From Anaerolineales bacterium UBA6131 (GTDB taxonomy: Bacteria; Chloroflexota; Anaerolineae; UBA2200), in assembly GCA_002435875.1 (NCBI GenBank), contig DIVN01000142.1:7614-16596 (forward strand): a DNA stretch of 8,983 bases, in the 5' to 3' direction. The notes beneath the pieces are model-generated. The model did not search any database. It was given only the letters and a program-made list of their open reading frames with translations, and was not told the DNA's origin. Each line of letters opens with the position of its first letter. The stretch's first letter is position 1. Made by a program: the position numbers and the translations under genes. This document shows, piece after piece, positions 5,238-8,983 of the stretch.

Positions 5238-6068
5238 CTAATCTGCTCGATAGATGCGCGTGCCCGGATTCTTTCCAGCCAGGGCCCTGGTCAGGTTGCC
5301 CGGCTCTCGCCCGTTGACGAGCAATACCTCACGCGTGCTGTCGGCACGTGCCAGCGAAAGCGACATGGCCCGCTCCACGGCCAGATCGGCCAGGTCCATG
5401 GCCAGCAGCTCGTTCACCTCGATCTCAGGGATGAACGTGGCCTTGGGGTCCTTTTTCGGGTCGGCGGTGTAGAGCCCGCGCTCGTCCTTGACCAGGATGC
5501 AGCGTCTGGCGCCGAGCACTTCGGCGGTCAGGAAAGTGCCGCAGTCCGTGCGGTGAGGCGGTATGCGGCCGCGCTCAGCCGGCTCCTCCCAGAGCCCATA
5601 AGGTGGCATCGCATGCATGACCGGTATAGTACCCATGGCCAGGTAGGCTGGCAGCTGTACGAGCTCATCGTGGCCGATCTTGACACCCCCATGGGGCGTC
5701 AGGAGCAAGGAGAGCATGAGCGCGTTCTGCTCAGAGATGCTCTGGCCAAGCTTGGCCAGAACGCCGGTGGGCATGCCTAGGTCGAGAGCGATGGCATAGG
5801 CGTGCCGGCTGCGCGTACCACCACCGGTCATCACCAACATGGGATACTTGCTGCGCGCTGCGGCAATCTCCTGCACCAACGGCAAGACAACATCCTTGCC
5901 GCGGTCGATGATGCTCTGCCCACCCAGCTTGACCACGTGCAGGTCGGGTAGAGGCCGAAAGACGTGAGCCGTCTCCGTGCTCTCCATCAGAGCCTTGTCC
6001 ATTAACGACTCGGCCATCAAGGGTGTGTCGATGTGCAGCCGTCCGCTCTTGTCACGAACCAATCCCAT
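5238..6068 (-). CDS. Molybdenum storage protein subunit (MosB-like, amino-acid-kinase fold)
   Basis: The 276-aa protein matches the MoSto family of Azotobacter vinelandii and is closer to the MosB subunit than to MosA. Landmarks are VVKLGGQSIIDRG (45-57; MosB: VIKIGGQSVIDRG), TGGGTRSRH (81-89), LAKLGQSISEQNALML (104-119), MPPYGLW (154-160), IPPHRTDCGTFL (169-180), KDERGLYTADP (194-204) and VNGREPGNLTRALAG near the end. MoSto subunits share the UMP kinase fold, assemble into a hexameric cage and use ATP to deposit polynuclear Mo or W oxide clusters. In Azotobacter the cage is made of two different subunits; only one is encoded here, so a homohexamer or a second gene elsewhere is possible. A GAGG sits seven bases before the ATG. 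It is the last gene of the Moco operon, 21 bp after mogA, and ends 12 bp from the convergent DUF134 gene. UMP kinase itself is unlikely given the MosB-specific motifs. Confidence 0.92.
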   Translation of the reverse strand: MGLVRDKSGRLHIDTPLMAESLMDKALMESTETAHVFRPLPDLHVVKLGGQSIIDRGKDVVLPLVQEIAAARSKYPMLVMTGGGTRSRHAYAIALDLGMPTGVLAKLGQSISEQNALMLSLLLTPHGGVKIGHDELVQLPAYLAMGTIPVMHAMPPYGLWEEPAERGRIPPHRTDCGTFLTAEVLGARRCILVKDERGLYTADPKKDPKATFIPEIEVNELLAMDLADLAVERAMSLSLARADSTREVLLVNGREPGNLTRALAGKNPGTRIYRAD

Positions 6069-6089
6069 GGGATTTGCCTCGGCTTTTTG

Positions 6090-6608
6090 CTAATGGTCGT
6101 GAGGATGGAACTCGTGCCGCTGGTTGGCGCCCTGCGCGCTGCTGAGGATCTCCAGACCATGCGGCAGCGCAGCCTGAATAGCCTCCAAGCCCTCCCTGAC
6201 CGCCTTGGGACTGCCCGGCAGGTTGACAATCAGGGTCGAACCGCGAATGCCAGCCGCGGCGCGCGAGAGCATGGCGTGGGGTGTCTTTTTCAGACCTTCC
6301 CAACGCATGGCCTCGGCGAGGCCTGGCGTTTCCCGCTCGATCACATCTCTCATAGCCTCAGGCGTCACGTCGCGTGGCGCAAAGCCTGTGCCACCAGTGG
6401 TCAGGATCAGATCCAGCTGCAGTTCGTCACTCCAGTGTCGCAGCGTGGCCGCGATCTGTGCCCTCTCGTCCGGCACCACGCCAGTCTCGCGCACCTCGGC
6501 TTGCAGGACAGATTCCACCCAAGAGCGAATAACCGGTCCGCTGACATCCTCTGTCTCGCCACGAGAGCAGCGGTCGCTGATGGTTAAAATACCCACAGAG
6601 CTCGACAT
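6090..6608 (-). CDS. mogA: Molybdopterin adenylyltransferase (MogA/MoaB family)
   Basis: The enzyme activates molybdopterin with ATP to give MPT-AMP, the substrate of MoeA, in the cytoplasm. Numbered from the ATG at 6608, the 172-aa protein shows the family's opening strand VGILTISDRCSRGE (5-18), the TTGGTGFAPRDVTPEA nucleotide and pterin site (70-85), the AEAMRWEGLKKTPHAMLSR helix region (98-116) and the NLPGSPKAV loop (129-137). I chose this ATG because GGAGG lies five bases upstream; an in-frame GTG at 6620 overlaps that ribosome binding site. The C-terminus carries a short HEFHPHDH tail (165-172), more histidine-rich than the core fold needs and possibly metal-binding. It is 34 bp downstream of moeA and 21 bp upstream of the storage-protein gene, consistent with one transcript. 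MoaB-type naming is equally possible since the families are close. Confidence 0.94.
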   Translation of the reverse strand: MSSSVGILTISDRCSRGETEDVSGPVIRSWVESVLQAEVRETGVVPDERAQIAATLRHWSDELQLDLILTTGGTGFAPRDVTPEAMRDVIERETPGLAEAMRWEGLKKTPHAMLSRAAAGIRGSTLIVNLPGSPKAVREGLEAIQAALPHGLEILSSAQGANQRHEFHPHDH

Positions 6609-6613
6609 GGCCA

Positions 6614-6618
6614 CCTCC
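6614..6618 (-). promoter_or_regulatory. Ribosome binding site deciding the mogA start
   Basis: On the minus strand this reads GGAGG, five bases before the ATG at 6608. The competing in-frame GTG at 6620-6618 lies on the upstream side and overlaps the site by one base, and I see no good Shine-Dalgarno before it. Confidence 0.65.
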
Positions 6619-6642
6619 ACTCGCCGAACTGGGTCGGCCGCT

Positions 6643-7893
6643 CTACTCCCAATCCAGCATCATGACCGGAACGGGAGTGCCCGCGGGAACAGAACGCACG
6701 TCTTCAGCAACAATCGCTACGCCGTTGGCCTGCACCATCGAGCTGAGGATGCCCGAGCCTTGCTCGCCAGTGAGATGCGCCAGGTGGCCGCCTTTCCCAT
6801 CGGGCTCGACGCGCACGCGGACATAGTGGCGGCGGTCATCCTTGTCCGTGATGCCATCCACCAGCGCCGCACTGAGCAGCGGGCGCTCGAAACCAGGCGC
6901 ACCCTGCATTTTGAGCAGAGCGGGCCGGCCAAACAGCTCAAAAGAGATCATGGTCGAGACCGGATTGCCCGGCATGCCCAGGAAGGGAACGCCGCCAATC
7001 TGGCCAAAGGCGAAGGGCTTGCCTGGCTTCATGCGCACGCGCCAGAAGGTGATGTCCCCTTCGGCCGCCAGGACTTGCTTGACAACGTCAAAGTCGCCGA
7101 CGGAGACGCCGCCCGAAGTCAAAAACAGGTCGACGTTCTGCTGCAGGCCTGCCCTGATCTTGCGGCTCAGGTCGGCCTCCTGGTCGCGGGCGATGCCGAG
7201 CATGACGGGAATGCCACCGCACTGCAGGACCTGCGCGGCATTGGAAAAGCTGTTAGAGTTGCGAATCTTGCCCGGTGTCAAGGGCGCATCGATATCGAGC
7301 ACCTCATCGCCAGTGGCCAGAATGGCCACACGGGGGCGACGGGACACGGGCACATCTTTGCAGCCGACAGTGGCGAGCATGCCGATTTCCTGCGGGCGCA
7401 GACGCTTGCCGCGGCCCACCGCGAGCGTGCCTCTGCGCAAATCCTCACCAGCCAGGCGTACGTTCTCCCCTACCGGTACCTCCACCTGGATGAGCACCTG
7501 ATCGCCCTGCTGGGTTGTGTCTTCAAAGCGAACGACCGCGTCCGCCCCCTTGGGGATGGGTGCGCCGGTCATGATGCGGATGGCTGTGCCCGGCACGACC
7601 TCCGTCTCGCTGACGTACCCGGCGGCGAGATCGGCGATGACCTGCAGGCGGCGAGGGTTGCCCGCGGAGGCGCCACGGGTGTCATCGGCGCGCACGGCAT
7701 AGCCATCCATAGCGGTATTGGCGTGGGGTGGGATGTCCACGTCCGCCAGGACATCGTCGGCCAAGACGCGGCCCAGGGCCTCGAGCAAGGGTACACGCTC
7801 CGGCTCGAGTACATGGAAGAAGCTGAGCACACGCTCACGCGCTTCCTCGACCGAGAGCATGGGATGCGAAATGTCTTTCAACCCGTCCTCCAT
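6643..7893 (-). CDS. moeA: Molybdopterin molybdotransferase
   Basis: MoeA hydrolyses MPT-AMP and inserts molybdate (or tungstate) into the dithiolene, completing the basic cofactor. The 416-aa length is normal. Visible motifs are AMDGYAV (61-67, containing the conserved Asp63), the RIMTGAPIPKGADAVVR site (106-122), ATGDEV (193-198) opening the MogA-like domain, TSGGVSVGDFD (259-269), KPGKPFAFG (289-297) and GMPGNPVS (306-313). The C-terminal beta domain runs from about residue 335. All catalytic regions look intact. The ATG at 7893 overlaps the end of moaE by 16 bases; the Shine-Dalgarno is weak, so coupled translation from moaE is likely. A second in-frame ATG at 7860 would trim 11 residues but also lacks a good site. 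There is no fused PBP-like domain, unlike some relatives. The sequence does not tell whether the paralogue prefers Mo or W. Confidence 0.96.
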   Translation of the reverse strand: MEDGLKDISHPMLSVEEARERVLSFFHVLEPERVPLLEALGRVLADDVLADVDIPPHANTAMDGYAVRADDTRGASAGNPRRLQVIADLAAGYVSETEVVPGTAIRIMTGAPIPKGADAVVRFEDTTQQGDQVLIQVEVPVGENVRLAGEDLRRGTLAVGRGKRLRPQEIGMLATVGCKDVPVSRRPRVAILATGDEVLDIDAPLTPGKIRNSNSFSNAAQVLQCGGIPVMLGIARDQEADLSRKIRAGLQQNVDLFLTSGGVSVGDFDVVKQVLAAEGDITFWRVRMKPGKPFAFGQIGGVPFLGMPGNPVSTMISFELFGRPALLKMQGAPGFERPLLSAALVDGITDKDDRRHYVRVRVEPDGKGGHLAHLTGEQGSGILSSMVQANGVAIVAEDVRSVPAGTPVPVMMLDWE

Positions 7894-8300
7894 TCAGCGC
7901 CGTCTGTCCAGACTTCCTTCTTCCAGATGGGCGCGATTTCCTTGAGGCGATCTATGGCATAGTGGGCAGCATCGAACATGTCAGCCCGATGGGCTGCCGA
8001 GATGGCAATTACTACGCTCGCTTCGCCAACCTTGAGACGCCCAACACGGTGCACAATGGCCACCTCACGTAGGGTCGGCCAGCGCTGCAGGATTTCGTCG
8101 GCGATCTGGGCCAACACCTCTTCAGCCATCTCGGGGTAGGCTTCATAATCCAGGTACAGCACCCGGCGCCCGTCGGTCTCACCGCGGACGATGCCCACGA
8201 AGGAGACAACCGCGCCAATGGCCGGGCTGGCCAACCTCGCCGCCACCTCATCGGCAGAAAGAACCTGGTCAGTGATCTCAAAGAGTTTGGCCATGGTCAT
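7878..8300 (-). CDS. moaE: Molybdopterin synthase large (catalytic) subunit
   Basis: MoaE converts cyclic pyranopterin monophosphate to molybdopterin using sulfur carried on the MoaD C-terminus. The 140-aa protein contains FVGIVRG (34-40, with the conserved Arg39), YLDYEAYPEMAE (49-60), HRVGRLKVGEASVVI (84-98), SAAHR (101-105) and DRLKEIAPIWKKE (117-129). Lys120 and Lys127 fit the catalytic lysines known as Lys119 and Lys126 in E. coli. The start is ambiguous: the ATG at 8300 overlaps the moaD stop (ATGA) but directly abuts an AGGTGG. A second ATG at 8294 has that same AGGTGG six bases upstream and gives a protein two residues shorter, so either or both may be used. The 3' end overlaps moeA by 16 bases. 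The gene order moaD-moaE is the usual arrangement for the two subunits of the heterotetramer. Confidence 0.96.
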   Translation of the reverse strand: MTMAKLFEITDQVLSADEVAARLASPAIGAVVSFVGIVRGETDGRRVLYLDYEAYPEMAEEVLAQIADEILQRWPTLREVAIVHRVGRLKVGEASVVIAISAAHRADMFDAAHYAIDRLKEIAPIWKKEVWTDGAEWRTG

Positions 8301-8542
8301 CCACCTGCCACAGGAGGCAACAGGGCGACCTCATCACCTTCCCGCAGAATTGGGTTGCCGGAAGCGTACTTACGGTTAACGGCAAAGTGAAGCGCGGGCG
8401 CGTATTTCTTCAAGATCGGGTAACGCACCCCCATCTGGTCCAGCAGGGTGGTCAGCGTTGCCCCTTCCGGCAACTCTACCGACAACTCGCTGCCCTCCAA
8501 CTCCTCGCGCAGCGCAGCAAAGACCTTAACATTGACTTTCAA
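8297..8542 (-). CDS. moaD: Molybdopterin synthase sulfur-carrier subunit
   Basis: MoaD is the ubiquitin-like carrier whose C-terminal glycine is turned into a thiocarboxylate and feeds sulfur to MoaE. The 81-aa protein has the expected length, an opening strand MKVNVKVFAALREELEG, the segment VELPEGATLTTLLDQM, a DEVALLPPVAGG end, and the terminal Gly-Gly needed for adenylation. It begins with a TTG at 8542-8540 that overlaps the moaC stop (TTGA); GGAGG lies seven bases upstream, and no in-frame ATG would preserve the first strand. The MoeB-type activating enzyme and the sulfur donor are not encoded in the window. Confidence 0.95.
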   Translation of the reverse strand: MKVNVKVFAALREELEGSELSVELPEGATLTTLLDQMGVRYPILKKYAPALHFAVNRKYASGNPILREGDEVALLPPVAGG

Positions 8543-8983
8543 TCCACTTCCTCCAGAAGAATGGGACCGCTCTTGCCGCCGCGCTTGACCAGCAGGCGCA
8601 CGTTGCCGATGCGCATGGTGCGCTCGACGGCTTTAGCCATGTCATAGATGGTCAGGGCAGCCACGCTGACCGCCGTCAGGGCTTCCATTTCTGCCCCTGT
8701 CTGCCCGCTGGTCCTCACCTTAGACACGATTTCCACACCCGGCAAATCCGGCCTGGGTGTTAATTCCACTTCGACTTGCTGCAAAAATATGGGGTGGCAT
8801 AGAGGGATCAACTCAGCTGTCCGTTTGGCAGCCTGAATACCTGCCAGCTGGGCGGTCATCAATACAGCGCCCTTTTTCATCTTGCCCGCAACAATCAAAT
8901 CAAGCGTAGTTTTCTTCATTTTGATGTATCCAACTGCGCTTGCTGTCCTCACAGTTTCAGGTTTGTGTGAAACATCCACCATC
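8539..8983 (-). CDS. moaC: Cyclic pyranopterin monophosphate synthase accessory protein, 5' end cut by window edge
   Basis: MoaC closes the pyranopterin ring after MoaA has rearranged GTP, giving cPMP. The 147 visible residues start at MVDVSHKPETVR. In most MoaC proteins this segment is preceded by some 10-15 residues, so the ATG at 8982 may be internal and the true start may lie beyond the right edge. Motifs, numbered from that Met: MKKG (35-38), AGIQAAKRT (47-55), LIPLCHP (58-64), GAEMEALTAVSVAALTIYDMAKAV (about 96-119) and KRGGKSG (133-139). These include the conserved histidine and lysines of the active site. The stop at 8539 overlaps the TTG start of moaD. MoaA, the radical SAM partner, is absent and may lie upstream outside the window or elsewhere in the genome. 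Confidence 0.95.
   Translation of the reverse strand, partial: MVDVSHKPETVRTASAVGYIKMKKTTLDLIVAGKMKKGAVLMTAQLAGIQAAKRTAELIPLCHPIFLQQVEVELTPRPDLPGVEIVSKVRTSGQTGAEMEALTAVSVAALTIYDMAKAVERTMRIGNVRLLVKRGGKSGPILLEEVD
8550..8554 (-). promoter_or_regulatory. Ribosome binding site supporting the TTG start of moaD
   Basis: On the minus strand this reads GGAGG, seven bases before the TTG at 8542. It lies inside the last codons of moaC, so the moaD start overlapping the moaC stop is well served despite the rare start codon. Confidence 0.65.

Noticed and set aside
5226..5260. CGCGC (5231-5235) and GCGCG (5256-5260) as a terminator between the convergent DUF134 and storage-protein genes
   Set aside because: A 5-bp stem with a 20-base loop and no T-run is not convincing; the gap between the genes is only 12 bases.
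6205..7962. 585-codon open frame on the + strand across mogA and moeA
   Set aside because: It is antisense to two unmistakable enzymes, shows no family motif, and is expected in GC-rich DNA where the opposite strand often lacks stops.

Overview
The window is a compact molybdenum (or tungsten) handling island from a GC-rich bacterium. Nothing in it fixes the taxonomy. The gene content (a PBP-like domain protein, a three-part ECF transporter fusion, a MoSto-type storage protein and a DUF134 regulator) would fit an anaerobic or thermophilic lineage such as Chloroflexota, but this is only an inference. Nearly every base is coding, and I see no RNA gene, insertion sequence, prophage or CRISPR array.

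Layout. The left edge (2-349, +) holds the C-terminal end of a PBP-like substrate-binding domain protein. Facing it is a four-gene minus-strand operon (4509 down to 494). It encodes a bacterial protein related to the N-terminal part of archaeal TiaS, a single-chain ECF transporter core (ATPase-ATPase-EcfT), a membrane-anchored extracytoplasmic protein that looks like a divergent molybdopterin-oxidoreductase (SUOX-like) domain, and an ECF S component. The last two genes overlap by ATGA. Diverging from this operon (4617-5225, +) are an uncharacterised 83-aa protein and a DUF134/UPF0251 HTH protein. The 107-bp divergent spacer holds a near-consensus sigma70 promoter (TTGACA-N17-TATTAT) and a perfect palindrome (TGGGCA-TT-TGCCCA) at the predicted transcription start.

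The right half is a second minus-strand operon (right edge down to 5238): moaC (5' end beyond the window), moaD, moaE, moeA, mogA and a MosB-like molybdenum storage subunit. MoaC makes cPMP together with MoaA, which is not in the window. MoaD and MoaE insert the dithiolene sulfurs, MogA adenylates molybdopterin, MoeA inserts the metal, and the storage protein would buffer oxoanion as polyoxometalate clusters.

The most unusual part is the ECF operon. Its gene set and location suggest an undescribed uptake route for a molybdenum-, tungsten- or pterin-related substrate, with an extracytoplasmic SUOX-like domain as candidate ligand receptor, a TiaS-like kinase-type protein as possible partner, and control by the divergent DUF134 protein. 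The substrate and the regulatory link are inferred from context, not shown by the sequence.
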